64,000 nt of DNA from positions 186,001-250,000 of the forward strand of contig NZ_SNYO01000002.1 of assembly GCF_004363095.1 (NCBI RefSeq), in the 5' to 3' direction. The notes under the pieces are model-generated. The model saw only the letters and a program-made list of their open reading frames with translations. It did not search any database and was not told the DNA's origin. The DNA is from Actinomycetospora succinea. GTDB taxonomy: Bacteria > Actinomycetota > Actinomycetes > Mycobacteriales > Pseudonocardiaceae. Shown here piece by piece: positions 1-7,931 of the stretch (positions are counted from its first letter, which is position 1; each line of letters opens with the position of its first letter). Position numbers and translations under genes: made by a program.

Positions 1-677
1 GCGCCGAGCAGCAGATGGTGCTCGAGATCCGCCCGTCCCACGACCCGGAGGCCACCTGGGGCTTCGTCGGCGTGGTCATCTCGACCGCCGACCTGTCCGC
101 GTCGGTGTGGCGGTGGCACCGCGCCGACCCGCAGGGGCCGTGGGAGGTCGACAAGGTCATCACGATCCCCGCCGAGCCCGCCGAGGAGTCGCTGCTCCCG
201 CCCGCGCTGAAGCCGTTCGGGGCGGTGCCGCCGCTCGTCACCGACATCGACCTGTCGGTCGACGACCGCTTCCTCTACGTCTCGTGCTGGGGCACCGGCG
301 AGCTCAAGCAGTACGACGTCAGCGACCCGGCCCACCCGCGCGAGGTCGGCTCGGTGCGCCTCGGCGGCATCGTCGGCCGCCGGCCCCACCCCGCGCGGCC
401 CGACGAACCGCTCTCCGGAGGCCCGCAGATGGTCGAGGTGAGCCGCGACGGGCGCCGCGTCTACGTCACCAACTCGCTGTACGGGGCGTGGGACGACCAG
501 TTCTACCCCGACGGCGTCGGCGCCTGGATGGCGAAGCTGGACGTGTGGCCCGACGGCGGCTTCACCCCGGACCCGCGGTTCTTCCCGCACGGCGACGACT
601 TCCGCGGCCGGCGCGTGCACCAGGTGCGCCTCCAGGGCGGGGACGCGTCGTCGGACTCGTACTGCTACCGCTCCTAG
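1..677 (+). CDS. Selenium-binding protein 56 / methanethiol oxidase family, C-terminal part (5' truncated)
   Basis: The reading frame is already open at the left edge (codons in register from base 3) and ends at TAG 675-677, so only the last ~224 residues are present. The visible part matches the SBP56 beta-propeller family: WGFVGVV, the DIDLSVDDRFLYVSCWGTGELKQYDV blade (given here as two pieces, DIDLSVDDRF and LYVSCWGTGE), a GGPQMVEVSRDGRRVYVTNS segment and the HPHGDDF-like FPHGDDF end. Family members oxidise methanethiol to formaldehyde, H2S and H2O2. Its stop overlaps the stop of the convergent nitroreductase gene by 4 bases. The family call is firm; the substrate is inferred. Confidence 0.85.
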   Translation, partial: AEQQMVLEIRPSHDPEATWGFVGVVISTADLSASVWRWHRADPQGPWEVDKVITIPAEPAEESLLPPALKPFGAVPPLVTDIDLSVDDRFLYVSCWGTGELKQYDVSDPAHPREVGSVRLGGIVGRRPHPARPDEPLSGGPQMVEVSRDGRRVYVTNSLYGAWDDQFYPDGVGAWMAKLDVWPDGGFTPDPRFFPHGDDFRGRRVHQVRLQGGDASSDSYCYRS

Positions 678-1378
678 CGGACCGTCGTCTCCGTCCGCGC
701 GAGCTTCGCCGACATCGGGGTGTCCGGGAACGAGCGCAGCGTGCGCTTGAGCTCGGCGAACCCCCGCCACTGCGCGAGCGTCGCGACGGCGTCCCACAGC
801 CGCAGGGCGTCCTCGCCCTGCGGCGGGGCGTCGATCACGGGCCCGAAGAGGGCCGGCCCGTTGGGCGGGTCGAACGACAGGATCGGCGTCCCCACGCCGC
901 CGCCGCAGCGCTCCGCGGCCTCCTGGGTCTCGGTGCGCAAGGCGTCGTCGCGGGACGTGTCGTCGGCGGCGTCGGCGAGGTCGGCCGGCAGGCCCACGCG
1001 CTCGAGGGCGGGGCGCAGGTCCCGGCGGCGCGCCATCTCGCCCATGACGGCTCTGAAGTCGTCGCCCTCGGGCGGATCGGCGTCCCAGACGAGCTCGCCC
1101 AGCGCCGTGTAGAGGTCGCCGACGACCCCGGGGCCGTGCTGCTCGCGCGCCGCGTGGACGACACGCAGCATCTCCAGCCCGCGGACGTGGCTGTCGGGGT
1201 AGTCGGGCGACGCCTTCCTCCGCTCGTCGTAGCTGATCTCCTCGTTGAGGATCGCCAGCGAGACGGGACGCCACGTGACCTCGAGGGGACGCTGCCGCGC
1301 GACCTCGACGACCCACCGTGAGGTCACCCAGCAGAACGGGCAGATGGGGTCGAAGAAGAACTCGAGCCGGTCGGACAT
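674..1378 (-). CDS. Mycothiol-dependent nitroreductase (Rv2466c-like, DsbA fold)
   Basis: A 234-residue cytosolic thioredoxin/DsbA-fold oxidoreductase. The active site is CPFC at residues 13-16 in FFFDPICPFCW, followed by TSRWVVEVA, SLAILNEE, GTPILSF and an LWDA...ELKRT C-terminus. These blocks match the Mycobacterium tuberculosis Rv2466c family, which uses mycothiol as reductant and can reduce nitro compounds. In place of the usual Trp, Phe is the third CxxC residue. Mycothiol dependence is inferred from the family and fits an actinobacterium. It starts at ATG with no strong ribosome binding site. The gene is convergent with the SBP56-family gene, with a 4-base overlap of stops. Confidence 0.85.
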   Translation of the reverse strand: MSDRLEFFFDPICPFCWVTSRWVVEVARQRPLEVTWRPVSLAILNEEISYDERRKASPDYPDSHVRGLEMLRVVHAAREQHGPGVVGDLYTALGELVWDADPPEGDDFRAVMGEMARRRDLRPALERVGLPADLADAADDTSRDDALRTETQEAAERCGGGVGTPILSFDPPNGPALFGPVIDAPPQGEDALRLWDAVATLAQWRGFAELKRTLRSFPDTPMSAKLARTETTVR

Positions 1379-1394
1379 GGCATCCGGCTACCCG

Positions 1395-1655
1395 TCAGGG
1401 TGCGAGCGACCCGCCGGACCGCAGGTAGAGGCTCCAGACCAGGCCGCCGGTCGTGTCGTACTCCGGCACGACCGGGAACGGCGTGGCCGGCGCCGGCGGG
1501 GTGCTGGTCGTCGCGGCGGGCGTGGCCATCAGCAGAGCGAAGATCACGAGGAACCCGCCGACGACGAGGACGGTCACCGTCGTGAGCACGGTCCGCACCT
1601 CGGTGGACGCCGATCGCGGGGCCGGCGCCTCGAACGGCTGGGGAACCGTGGTCAT
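1395..1655 (-). CDS. Small single-pass membrane protein of unknown function
   Basis: This 86-residue protein has a short Pro/Ala-rich N-terminus, one hydrophobic segment (VLVVGGFLVIFALLMA, about residues 31-46) and a Pro/Thr-rich external tail ending in GLVWSLYLRSGGSLAP. I chose ATG 1655 because GGGAG lies 9 bases upstream; the in-frame ATG at 1664 sits directly on that site. It does not match a family I recognise. It lies 16 bases downstream of nothing on its own strand except the SDR gene region, with 254 bases of non-coding DNA between. That it is a real gene is inferred from the ribosome site and membrane-protein composition. Confidence 0.55.
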   Translation of the reverse strand: MTTVPQPFEAPAPRSASTEVRTVLTTVTVLVVGGFLVIFALLMATPAATTSTPPAPATPFPVVPEYDTTGGLVWSLYLRSGGSLAP

Positions 1656-1764
1656 CGCAGTCATCTCCCGACGTCGTCGCAGTCGACGACCCATCGCCGG
1701 GAGATCCACGAGCGTTACGCCGTTTGCAGTAGTGACCGTCGGTCGGGCCTCTCTGTCCGCAGAG

Positions 1765-1783
1765 TGCTTCGGTTTCCGAAGCA
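1765..1783. terminator. Short GC-rich hairpin between two minus-strand genes
   Basis: TGCTTCGG-TTT-CCGAAGCA is a perfect 8-bp inverted repeat with a 3-base loop. It lies after the SDR gene (minus strand) and before the small membrane protein. No T-run follows on either strand, so termination is only a possibility; an operator is the alternative. The rest of 1656-1909 shows no convincing gene. Confidence 0.35.
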
Positions 1784-1909
1784 TCCTCACCACAGCGGCG
1801 CCGTCCTCCCGGGTACGCCTCCCCCGTGACCCCGGAACCGTCCGCCGCCTCGTCGCCCTCGACGGAGCGCCGGTCCGGGTCACGCACGACCCGGAGGACT
1901 GGGCGCGTT

Positions 1910-2725
1910 TCAGCGGAAGCCGGCCGTGACCCCGCCGTCGATCGAGATGTTCTGGCCGGTGACCCACACCGACTCGTCCGAGGCCAGGTAGACGGCGAGC
2001 GCAGCCACGTCGATGCCCGTGCCCGGGCGGCGGATGAGGTGCATGCCCATCTGGAAGTTGCGCAGCTCCTCGCCGACGAACGTGTCGGTGGCCGGGGAGG
2101 TGACGAATCCCGGGGAGATCGCGTTGGCGCGCACGCCGCGCTCGGCGCCCTCGGCCGCGAGCGAGCGCGTCATGGCGATCACCCCGCCCTTGGCCGCCGA
2201 GTGGGCGACCTGCCCGAGGGGCGCGATGCCGCGCAGCCCCGACATCGAGGCGGTGTTGATGATCGAGGCGTTGCCGCTCGCGAGCAGGTGCGGCCACGCG
2301 GGCGAGGTGGTGTGGAAGACGATGTCGAGCTCGACGTGCAGCACGTGGCGCCAGAGGTCGAGCGACATGTCGTCGAACGGCGCGAACCCGGCGCCGGCGG
2401 CGTTGTTGTAGAGCACGTCGATGCCGCCGAGGCGCTCGGCGCTCTCCTCGACCCAGCGCGCCGCGGCCACCGGGTCGGCGAGGTCGACGGTGCTCCCGAC
2501 GACGTCGAACCCCTCGGACGCGAGCGCGGCGGCGGTGCCCTCGGCCGCGCCGTCCTGCACGTCGCAGCCGGCGACGCGAGCGCCCTCGCGGACGAACGCG
2601 GCCTGCGCGGCCTCGCCCTGACCGCCCGCCGTGCCGGTGAGGAGCACCCGCTTGCCGGCGAGTCGTCCCCCCGTCGGAGCCGTCGGGGCAGGGGCGCGGG
2701 CGGCGTCGGCCGGGAGCGTGCTCAT
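1910..2725 (-). CDS. SDR-family oxidoreductase with His in place of the catalytic Tyr
   Basis: A 271-residue NAD(P)-dependent short-chain dehydrogenase/reductase. The TGTAGGQG nucleotide-binding loop is at residues 30-37, then NNAAGAG, IINTASMSG with the catalytic Ser, and SIDGGVTAGFR at the C-terminus. The usual YxxxK motif reads H175-S-A-A-K179: the codon at 2201-2203 gives His instead of Tyr. The fold call is firm, but activity as an ordinary dehydrogenase is doubtful. ATG 2725 is chosen because a promoter-like pair (2732-2761) would place the transcript start on it, giving a leaderless mRNA. It is divergent from the extradiol dioxygenase gene and probably belongs to the same catabolic cluster. 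Confidence 0.85.
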   Translation of the reverse strand: MSTLPADAARAPAPTAPTGGRLAGKRVLLTGTAGGQGEAAQAAFVREGARVAGCDVQDGAAEGTAAALASEGFDVVGSTVDLADPVAAARWVEESAERLGGIDVLYNNAAGAGFAPFDDMSLDLWRHVLHVELDIVFHTTSPAWPHLLASGNASIINTASMSGLRGIAPLGQVAHSAAKGGVIAMTRSLAAEGAERGVRANAISPGFVTSPATDTFVGEELRNFQMGMHLIRRPGTGIDVAALAVYLASDESVWVTGQNISIDGGVTAGFR

Positions 2726-2731
2726 GCGTCC

Positions 2732-2761
2732 AGAGTGTGCACACCTTGGTGACCGCGTCAA
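2732..2761 (-). promoter_or_regulatory. Promoter with embedded palindrome, upstream of the SDR gene
   Basis: On the minus strand TTGACG (2761-2756), an 18-base spacer and CACTCT (2737-2732) form a promoter-like pair, with the ATG 6 bases after the -10. The perfect palindrome GTGTGCACAC (2735-2744) overlaps the -10. The spacer block CACCAAGGTGTG recurs as CACCAAAGTGTG in the promoter at 9121-9150. The likely regulator is the GntR/FCD protein encoded at 5294-6052 (inference). Confidence 0.55.
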
Positions 2762-2799
2762 TGCGCGCCGACGCCGATCGACCTGCTCCGTCGGAGTGG

Positions 2800-2834
2800 T
2801 TGACATCACCCATAACTGTATCCACTCTGGAGGT
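2800..2834 (+). promoter_or_regulatory. Leaderless promoter of the extradiol dioxygenase operon
   Basis: TTGACA (2800-2805), a 17-base spacer and CACTCT (2823-2828) are followed after 6 bases by the GTG start at 2835, so the mRNA probably starts at the codon. TGTATCCA (2817-2824) overlaps the -10 and resembles sites at the other three promoters of the cluster. Confidence 0.5.
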
Positions 2835-3740
2835 GTGATCGAGCTGGTCGACATCGCCTACGTCCGTTCCGGCGCGGCCGACCTCGCCGGCGCCGTGCGG
2901 TTCGCGACCGAGGTGGTCGGGCTGGAGCACGTGGACGGCCCCGCGGGCGACACCGAGCCGGGGGTCGCCCACCTGCGGGCCGACGGCCGCCACCACTGCC
3001 TCGCGTTCGTCGAGGGCGCGAGCGGCGTCATCGCCTCGGCCTTCACGGTGGCCGACCCCGGCGCGCTGGCCCTGGCGGAGACCGAGCTCGAGACGCGGGG
3101 GTTCACGGTCCGCCGCGGCGACGCCGACGAGGCTCGTTCCCGCCGCGTGAGCGAGTTCGTCGCGTTCGACGACCCCTTCGGCAACCGCATCGAGCTGGTC
3201 GTCGGCCAGCAGACGCTGGCGCGCCCGGTCCGGTTCGGGCGGGGCTCCGGGATCACCGAGTTCGGCCACCTCTGCCTCGACGCCCCCGACGTCGCCGAGG
3301 CCCACCGGTTCTGGTCGACGACGTTCAACGTCCGCGCCTCGGACTGGATCGGCGACGCGGCGTGCCTGATGCGCATCGACGAGGTGCACCACAAGCTCGC
3401 GGTGTTCCAGGGCGAGCGGCCGGGCCTGTGCCACGTGAACTTCCAGGTCGCCGAGCTCGATGACGTCTTCCGCAACTGGCACCACCTGCAGGAGCACGAC
3501 GTCGTCATCGAGATGGGGCCGGGGCGCCACCCGCAGTCCGGCGCGGTCTTCCTCTACTTCCTCGGCCCCGAGGGCCTGACCTACGAGTACTCGTACGGCG
3601 TGCGCCGGATCACGGACGAGGCGGCCTGGCGGCCCCGGTACTTCGACCCGGCCGAGCGCGGCTCGATCGACATGTGGCTCGGGCCGACCCAGAAACCCGT
3701 CACCCAGCCGCAGCTGATCCCGGAGGGGATCCACCCATGA
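2835..3740 (+). CDS. Type I extradiol (ring-cleaving) dioxygenase, VOC superfamily
   Basis: This 301-residue two-domain VOC protein is of the 2,3-dihydroxybiphenyl dioxygenase type, which cleaves a catechol ring next to the diol. The iron-binding triad is visible in the C-terminal domain: H145 (FGHLCL), H200 (GLCHVNF) and E251 (TYEYSYG). Domain one has the degenerate DDPFGNRIEL end. I chose GTG 2835: GGAGG is too close (1 base) to act as a ribosome site, but the promoter geometry supports leaderless translation. It is the first gene of a coupled run with the DUF1857-like gene (ATGA overlap). The exact catechol substrate is unknown. Confidence 0.85.
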   Translation: MIELVDIAYVRSGAADLAGAVRFATEVVGLEHVDGPAGDTEPGVAHLRADGRHHCLAFVEGASGVIASAFTVADPGALALAETELETRGFTVRRGDADEARSRRVSEFVAFDDPFGNRIELVVGQQTLARPVRFGRGSGITEFGHLCLDAPDVAEAHRFWSTTFNVRASDWIGDAACLMRIDEVHHKLAVFQGERPGLCHVNFQVAELDDVFRNWHHLQEHDVVIEMGPGRHPQSGAVFLYFLGPEGLTYEYSYGVRRITDEAAWRPRYFDPAERGSIDMWLGPTQKPVTQPQLIPEGIHP

Positions 3741-4201
3741 TCTTCGTGTCGCACGCGCTGCCGGTGAACGAGCCCGGCGAGCCGCTGATCACCCGCGACG
3801 CCCTGTGGGACGGGCTCGTGCGCAAGGCCGAGAACGCGCTGCCGTTCGTCCCCGCGATCACCGACTGCACCGTGACCGCCCGGTACAGCGAGACGGTCTT
3901 CGACCGCGACATCGTGCTCCAGGGCGAGGCGTTCACCGAGCGGATCACGCTCGAGCACCCGCACCGGGTGGTGTTCACCCGCATCGCCGGGCCGGTGCTG
4001 GGCACGATCGCCAACGAGATCGAGGGGGACGCTCCCGACCAGCTCACGCTGCGCTTCAGCTTCGCGCTGGTCGTGGCGGGCGAGCCGGGCGGGTCGGCGG
4101 GCGAGCAGGCCCACGCCGACCGGATGACCGGCATGTACCGCTCCGCGGTCGCCGCCACGCTCGACGCCGTGCGCAAGATCGCCGCCGGCGCATCCGTCTG
4201 A
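3737..4201 (+). CDS. DUF1857 / SRPBCC-like small protein
   Basis: A 154-residue protein beginning MIFVSHALPVNEPG and containing WDGLVRKAENALPFVPAIT and TLDAVRKIA. It resembles the DUF1857 (AtaL-like) group of START/SRPBCC-fold proteins, which have a hydrophobic ligand pocket. Members occur in secondary-metabolite and catabolic clusters without a settled reaction. Its ATG overlaps the stop of the dioxygenase gene (ATGA), so the two are translationally coupled. A role in binding or isomerising a ring-cleavage intermediate is only an inference from the context. Confidence 0.65.
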   Translation: MIFVSHALPVNEPGEPLITRDALWDGLVRKAENALPFVPAITDCTVTARYSETVFDRDIVLQGEAFTERITLEHPHRVVFTRIAGPVLGTIANEIEGDAPDQLTLRFSFALVVAGEPGGSAGEQAHADRMTGMYRSAVAATLDAVRKIAAGASV

Positions 4202-4218
4202 CGATCAGAGGAGATCGC

Positions 4219-4611
4219 ATGTCCGACTGGATCACCGACTACTACGCCGACGTCGACGCGCTGCGCCTCGAGCCCTTCGTCGCGCGCCACGCCGAGGACG
4301 CCGTGGTGGTCTTCGGCAACCAGCCGCCGACGGTCGGCATCGCCGCGATCCACGACGCCTTCGAGGGGTTCTTCGGGATGATCGGCGGGATGCGCCACGA
4401 GGTGCACCACCGCTGGGACGTGGACGACGGCGCCACCGTGATCCTCGAGGTCACCACCCACTACACGACCAAGGGCGGCGCCCCTGTGCCGCTGCCGTGC
4501 GTGTCGATCCTCGACCGGGACGCCGAGGGCAAGGTGACCTCGCTGCGCATCCACATCGACCTCGCGCCGCTGTTCGCCGCGATGGCCCAGGAGGCCCAGC
4601 CCGTCTCGTGA
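4219..4611 (+). CDS. SnoaL/NTF2-like protein
   Basis: This 130-residue protein has the NTF2-like cone fold signature: an N-terminal helix with WITDYYADVDALRLEPFVARH, then VVVFGN, IHDAFEGFF and a beta-sheet ending in LRIHIDLAPLF. Relatives include SnoaL cyclases, limonene epoxide hydrolase and ketosteroid isomerase. AGAGGAG lies 6 bases before ATG 4219. It is in the same direction as its neighbours, 17 bases after the DUF1857 gene, and overlaps the aldolase gene by GTGA. It probably acts on a small intermediate of the cluster's pathway; the reaction is not visible. Confidence 0.75.
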   Translation: MSDWITDYYADVDALRLEPFVARHAEDAVVVFGNQPPTVGIAAIHDAFEGFFGMIGGMRHEVHHRWDVDDGATVILEVTTHYTTKGGAPVPLPCVSILDRDAEGKVTSLRIHIDLAPLFAAMAQEAQPVS

Positions 4612-5258
4612 CGGACACCGAGGTCCACGAACAGACCGCCCTCGCCGCGCGCGTCCTGGCCCACCACGGCCTGGTCACCGCGTTCGGGCACGTGTCGGCG
4701 CGCCTCGGCGGGAAGATCGTCGTCACGCCGCCGACGGCGCCGGGCCTGGTCAGGACCGCCGACCTCGTGACCGTCGACGTCGACGCCGACGAGCTGCCGC
4801 CGGGCGCCGCGCCGGAGACCTGGGCCCACCTCGCCGTCTACCGCGCGCGCCCCGACGTCGCCGCCGTGGCGCGGGCCCAGCCGGAGTCGGCGTTCGCCGC
4901 GGCGGCCGTCACCCACGAGCTGATGCCGCTGCACGGGCAGGCGACCTGGCTGGGGCGCCGGGTGCCCGTGCACGAGCCCGCCCGCCTGCTGCGCGACCCC
5001 GAGCGTGCCGCGGCGGCCGCCCGCACCCTCGCCGACGCCGACGCCCTGCTGCTGCGCGGGAACGGGGCGCTGACCGTCGGGGACTCACCGGGGACCGCGG
5101 TGGCGCGGATGTGGCTGCTCGACGCCGCCTGCCGGGTGCACCTCGCCGTCGCGGGGCACCAGGCGCGGGCCCTCGACCCCGACGACATCGAGGCCTGGCG
5201 CGAGGCCGCCCCGCCCCTGCTGGAGCGCCTGTGGCGTCACCTGGCGGACTCGTCGTGA
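4608..5258 (+). CDS. Class II aldolase/adducin-family protein lacking metal ligands
   Basis: A 216-residue member of the class II aldolase fold, with FGHVSARL near the start, a YRARPDVAAV helix and LLRGNGALTVG near residue 150. In active zinc aldolases and decarboxylases, the metal is held by VHTHP-type and HG-type histidines. Here the first motif reads ARAQPE and the second NG, so the three ligand histidines appear to be lost. The protein may be a metal-free enzyme or a binding protein. It starts at GTG inside the stop of the SnoaL-like gene (GTGA) and is the last structural gene before the GntR regulator. Confidence 0.75.
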   Translation: MTDTEVHEQTALAARVLAHHGLVTAFGHVSARLGGKIVVTPPTAPGLVRTADLVTVDVDADELPPGAAPETWAHLAVYRARPDVAAVARAQPESAFAAAAVTHELMPLHGQATWLGRRVPVHEPARLLRDPERAAAAARTLADADALLLRGNGALTVGDSPGTAVARMWLLDAACRVHLAVAGHQARALDPDDIEAWREAAPPLLERLWRHLADSS

Positions 5259-5277
5259 CGCGATCACCGCCGCCGCC

Positions 5278-5293
5278 TGCATACACTCCCCCG
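5278..5293 (+). promoter_or_regulatory. Leaderless promoter and putative autoregulatory site of the GntR gene
   Basis: TACACT (5282-5287) stands 6 bases before GTG 5294, giving a leaderless start. TGCATACA (5278-5285) overlaps it and matches the TGYAYNCA pattern seen at 2817, at 2735-2744 and near 9121. I see no clear -35. Confidence 0.45.
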
Positions 5294-6052
5294 GTGTCGA
5301 TCGGCGAGCTCATCGGGGGGCGCGACGGGCTGCGCATCCCCGACCCGCGCCAGACGAGCGTCAGCGTGCACACCTACCTGCGCGACCTGATCATCAGCGG
5401 CGACCTCCCCCCGGGCACCCAGCTCAAGCAGGCCGAGCTCGCGCGCGTCCTCGCGGTGTCGCGCACGCCGCTGCGCGAGGCGTTCCGGATGCTGCAGGAG
5501 GAGGGGCTCATCTCCGCCGAGCCCAACCAGCGCAGCCGCGTGGTCGGGCTCGACGCCGAGGAGCTCGACTCGCTCTACGCCGCGCGCGTCACGCTCGAGT
5601 CGCTCGGGGCCCGGCTGACCGCCGGCAAGCTCAGCCGCGAGGAGCTCCGCAGCGCGACGGCCGCGTTCCGCGAGATGGAGCGCACGTACAAGGCCGGCGA
5701 CATGGCGAGCTGGACCGTCGCCCACCGCAGCTTCCACCGCCTGCTCGTCGGGCGCTGCGGGGCGACCGTGCTGCGGACGATCAACTCGTACGCGCAGCAG
5801 AGCGAGCGCTACGTGCGCATCGACCAGAACCAGCACGGCAACGACTTCTCGTCGCGCCAGGCCGAGCACCAGGCGATCTTCGAGGCGGTGCGCGACGGCG
5901 ACGGCGGCGCGGCCGTCGCGGCGATGGCGAACCACCTCGCGGGGACGGCCCGGCGCGTGGTCGACGGCTTGTCGAACCGGGCCCCGGGCCACGGCACCCC
6001 GTGCGTCGACGCGGCGCTGTCCCTGCTGCTGAACGGCTGCTCGACGACCTAG
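5294..6052 (+). CDS. GntR-family transcriptional regulator, FCD subfamily
   Basis: This 252-residue DNA-binding regulator has an N-terminal winged helix with VHTYLRDLIISGDLPPGTQL and LAVSRTPLREAFRMLQEEGLI (split here into two motifs), followed by an all-helical FCD ligand domain. The FCD metal/ligand histidines are plausible at AHRSFH, AEHQAIF and ANHLAG. FCD regulators usually repress catabolic operons and respond to an organic acid. GTG 5294 follows a -10-like hexamer by 6 bases. The gene sits between the two arms of the ring-cleavage cluster and is the obvious candidate regulator for the shared promoter sites; the inducer is unknown. Confidence 0.88.
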   Translation: MSIGELIGGRDGLRIPDPRQTSVSVHTYLRDLIISGDLPPGTQLKQAELARVLAVSRTPLREAFRMLQEEGLISAEPNQRSRVVGLDAEELDSLYAARVTLESLGARLTAGKLSREELRSATAAFREMERTYKAGDMASWTVAHRSFHRLLVGRCGATVLRTINSYAQQSERYVRIDQNQHGNDFSSRQAEHQAIFEAVRDGDGGAAVAAMANHLAGTARRVVDGLSNRAPGHGTPCVDAALSLLLNGCSTT

Positions 6053-6121
6053 TGGTCCCCTCCGCGACGGCCGGGTCGGCAGCGCGACGGAGGAGCGCTG
6101 ACGGCGCGGTCTTGGAGCGGG

Positions 6122-7012
6122 TCAGTGGTCCAAGGACGGCGGGTCGATCGGGCCCCACTGGTTGACCGTCGCCAGGTCGACCTCCCACGTCCGCGGGTAC
6201 ATGGGGAACTCCTCGTGCCAGGGACGCGGTTCCCAGTAGCCCTTGGCCTCGTCGTGCACGACGTCGATCTGGGTGAACAGCTCGATGACGTTGCCGTCGG
6301 GGTCGCGGTGGTAGGTGAACAGGTTGTGGCCCGGCCCGTGGCGCCCCGGCCCCCAGTGCAGGCGGTACTTGTTCTGCGCCAGGTGGTCGAGCATCGAGAT
6401 CAGGTGGTCCGGGTCGCGCATCTCGTAGGCGACGTGGTGCATGCCCGAGTACTTCTGGCTCGCCATGAAGTTGGCCGCGTGGTGGTCGGCGTTGCAGCGC
6501 ATGAACACGAAGAAGTCGCCGACGGTGTCCGACCAGCGGAAGCCGAGGAGGTCCTGGTAGAAGGCCTGCATCGGGGCGAGCTCGGGGGTGTACGCCGCGA
6601 CGTGGCCGAGCTTGGTGGGACGCAGCGGGGTGAAGCCGGCGACGCCGCTCGGGTCCTGCGCGGTGACCAGGTGCAGGGCGACGCCGGTGAGCGGCTCGTC
6701 GAGCACCAGCACGTCGGGGGTGCCCGGGCCGATGTCGCTGCGGCGCTCGGTGACGTACCCGGCGTCCTTGAGCCGCGCCTCGGCGCTGTCGAGGTCCTCC
6801 CACAGCTCGTAGCCGACGACCTGGCGGGCCTTGGCCTCGCCCTTCGTCACGACCACGCAGTGGTGGTCGACCCCGGTGGTCAGGAACGCCCCGCGCTCGT
6901 CGCCGTCGACGAGCACGAAGTCCAGGACCTTCGTGTAGTACTCCACCAGCCGCTCGACGTCGGGGGTCTCGAAGCCGACGTAGCCGAGCTTCGAGACGTT
7001 CACCGTGCCCAT
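6122..7012 (-). CDS. Second type I extradiol dioxygenase (catechol 2,3-dioxygenase-like)
   Basis: A 296-residue two-domain VOC protein with the iron triad H137 (KLGHVAAY), H193 (MHHVAYE) and E244 (NVIELFT), plus the GPGRHGPGHNLF loop typical of extradiol enzymes. It begins MGTVNVSKLGYVGF at ATG 7012, with AGAGAGGAC upstream as ribosome site. Its start overlaps the 3' end of the FAH-family gene by 13 bases. It forms a minus-strand operon with that hydrolase and the alcohol dehydrogenase. Having two divergent extradiol enzymes in one cluster suggests two ring-cleavage steps or two substrates. Confidence 0.88.
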   Translation of the reverse strand: MGTVNVSKLGYVGFETPDVERLVEYYTKVLDFVLVDGDERGAFLTTGVDHHCVVVTKGEAKARQVVGYELWEDLDSAEARLKDAGYVTERRSDIGPGTPDVLVLDEPLTGVALHLVTAQDPSGVAGFTPLRPTKLGHVAAYTPELAPMQAFYQDLLGFRWSDTVGDFFVFMRCNADHHAANFMASQKYSGMHHVAYEMRDPDHLISMLDHLAQNKYRLHWGPGRHGPGHNLFTYHRDPDGNVIELFTQIDVVHDEAKGYWEPRPWHEEFPMYPRTWEVDLATVNQWGPIDPPSLDH

Positions 7013-7917
7013 GAGACGTCCTCTCTCTCCGTGACGTGATTGTGCAGCGCGCCCACCCCGTCGACCTCGGCGACGGTGACGTCGCCGGGGGCCAGGCCCT
7101 CGCCGCGCGGGAAGCCGACCCCGGCCGGGGTCCCGGTGGCGATGACGTCGCCCGGCTCGAGCGTCACCGCGCGGCTGGCGGCGGCGATGAGCCGGTCGAT
7201 CGGGGTGACCATGTCGGTGGTGCTCGAGTCCTGCTTGACCACGCCGTTGACCGTCAGCCGCAGCGCGACGTCCTGCGGGTCGGCGACCATCCACGACGGC
7301 ACGATCCCCGGCCCGAGCGGGCAGAACGTGTCGCCGGCCTTGGCCAGGATCCAGTCGTGCCCGAACGGCGGGGCGACGGCGTCGGCGCGCTCGAGCAGGT
7401 CGCGCGACGAGATGTCGTTGACGACCGTCCAGCCGGCCACGACCTCGAACGCGCGCTCGACCGGGACGTCGACGCACCGGCGCCCGATGACGGCGGCGAG
7501 CTCCACCTCCCAGTCGATCTTCCGGCCGGCGCGGTCGGGCAGCACGATCGCGTCGTCCGGCCCGATGACCGAGGTGGTCGGCGGCTTGAAGAAGAAGTAC
7601 GGCTCGACGTCGCCCTCGGGGCGCGCGACGCCCATCTCGGCGAGGTGGGCGTAGTAGTTGGCGCCGGCGCAGAGCACCTTGCGCGGGTAGAGCAGCGGCG
7701 CGGCGAGGACCGCGCCGGGCACCGGGTCGAGGCGGTCGGGGTCGAGGGCGCGCAGGGTCGGCGCCAGCTCGTCCCACGCCCCCAGCACCTCGAGCATGGT
7801 GCGCCCGGCGAGCTCGTCCGGCGCCCGCCGGATCACCCCGTCGGCGCGGACGCCGACCTCGGCCTTCGACAGGTCACCCTGGTGGTGGGTGACGAGCATC
7901 CACGGCGGCTCGCGCAC
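7000..7917 (-). CDS. Fumarylacetoacetate hydrolase (FAH) family protein
   Basis: This 305-residue protein has the FAH metal-dependent hydrolase/hydratase core: CAGANYYAHLAEMG, FFFKPPTTSVIGP, DWEVELAAVIG with the acidic metal ligands, TVVNDISSRD, LAKAGDTFCPLGP and ATGTPAGVGF. Family members hydrolyse or hydrate 2-oxo acids produced after meta cleavage of aromatic rings. GTG 7917 is chosen because AGGAGGAG lies 4 bases upstream; an in-frame ATG nine codons later (TGG ATG CTC) lacks such a site. It lies between the dehydrogenase and dioxygenase genes of the same operon. Confidence 0.88.
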   Translation of the reverse strand: MREPPWMLVTHHQGDLSKAEVGVRADGVIRRAPDELAGRTMLEVLGAWDELAPTLRALDPDRLDPVPGAVLAAPLLYPRKVLCAGANYYAHLAEMGVARPEGDVEPYFFFKPPTTSVIGPDDAIVLPDRAGRKIDWEVELAAVIGRRCVDVPVERAFEVVAGWTVVNDISSRDLLERADAVAPPFGHDWILAKAGDTFCPLGPGIVPSWMVADPQDVALRLTVNGVVKQDSSTTDMVTPIDRLIAAASRAVTLEPGDVIATGTPAGVGFPRGEGLAPGDVTVAEVDGVGALHNHVTEREDVSWAR

Positions 7918-7931
7918 GCGTCTCCTCCTGA

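Noticed and set aside
1826..1929. Plus-strand tail RDPGTVRRLVALDGAPVRV that looks protein-like
   Set aside because: There is no start, no ribosome site and no family match. It is most likely chance in GC-rich DNA at the 3' end of the SDR gene.
1395..3734. Long open frame on the minus strand spanning several genes
   Set aside because: It is the high-GC shadow of the dioxygenase, SDR and membrane-protein genes; only its last 86 codons are used as a real gene.
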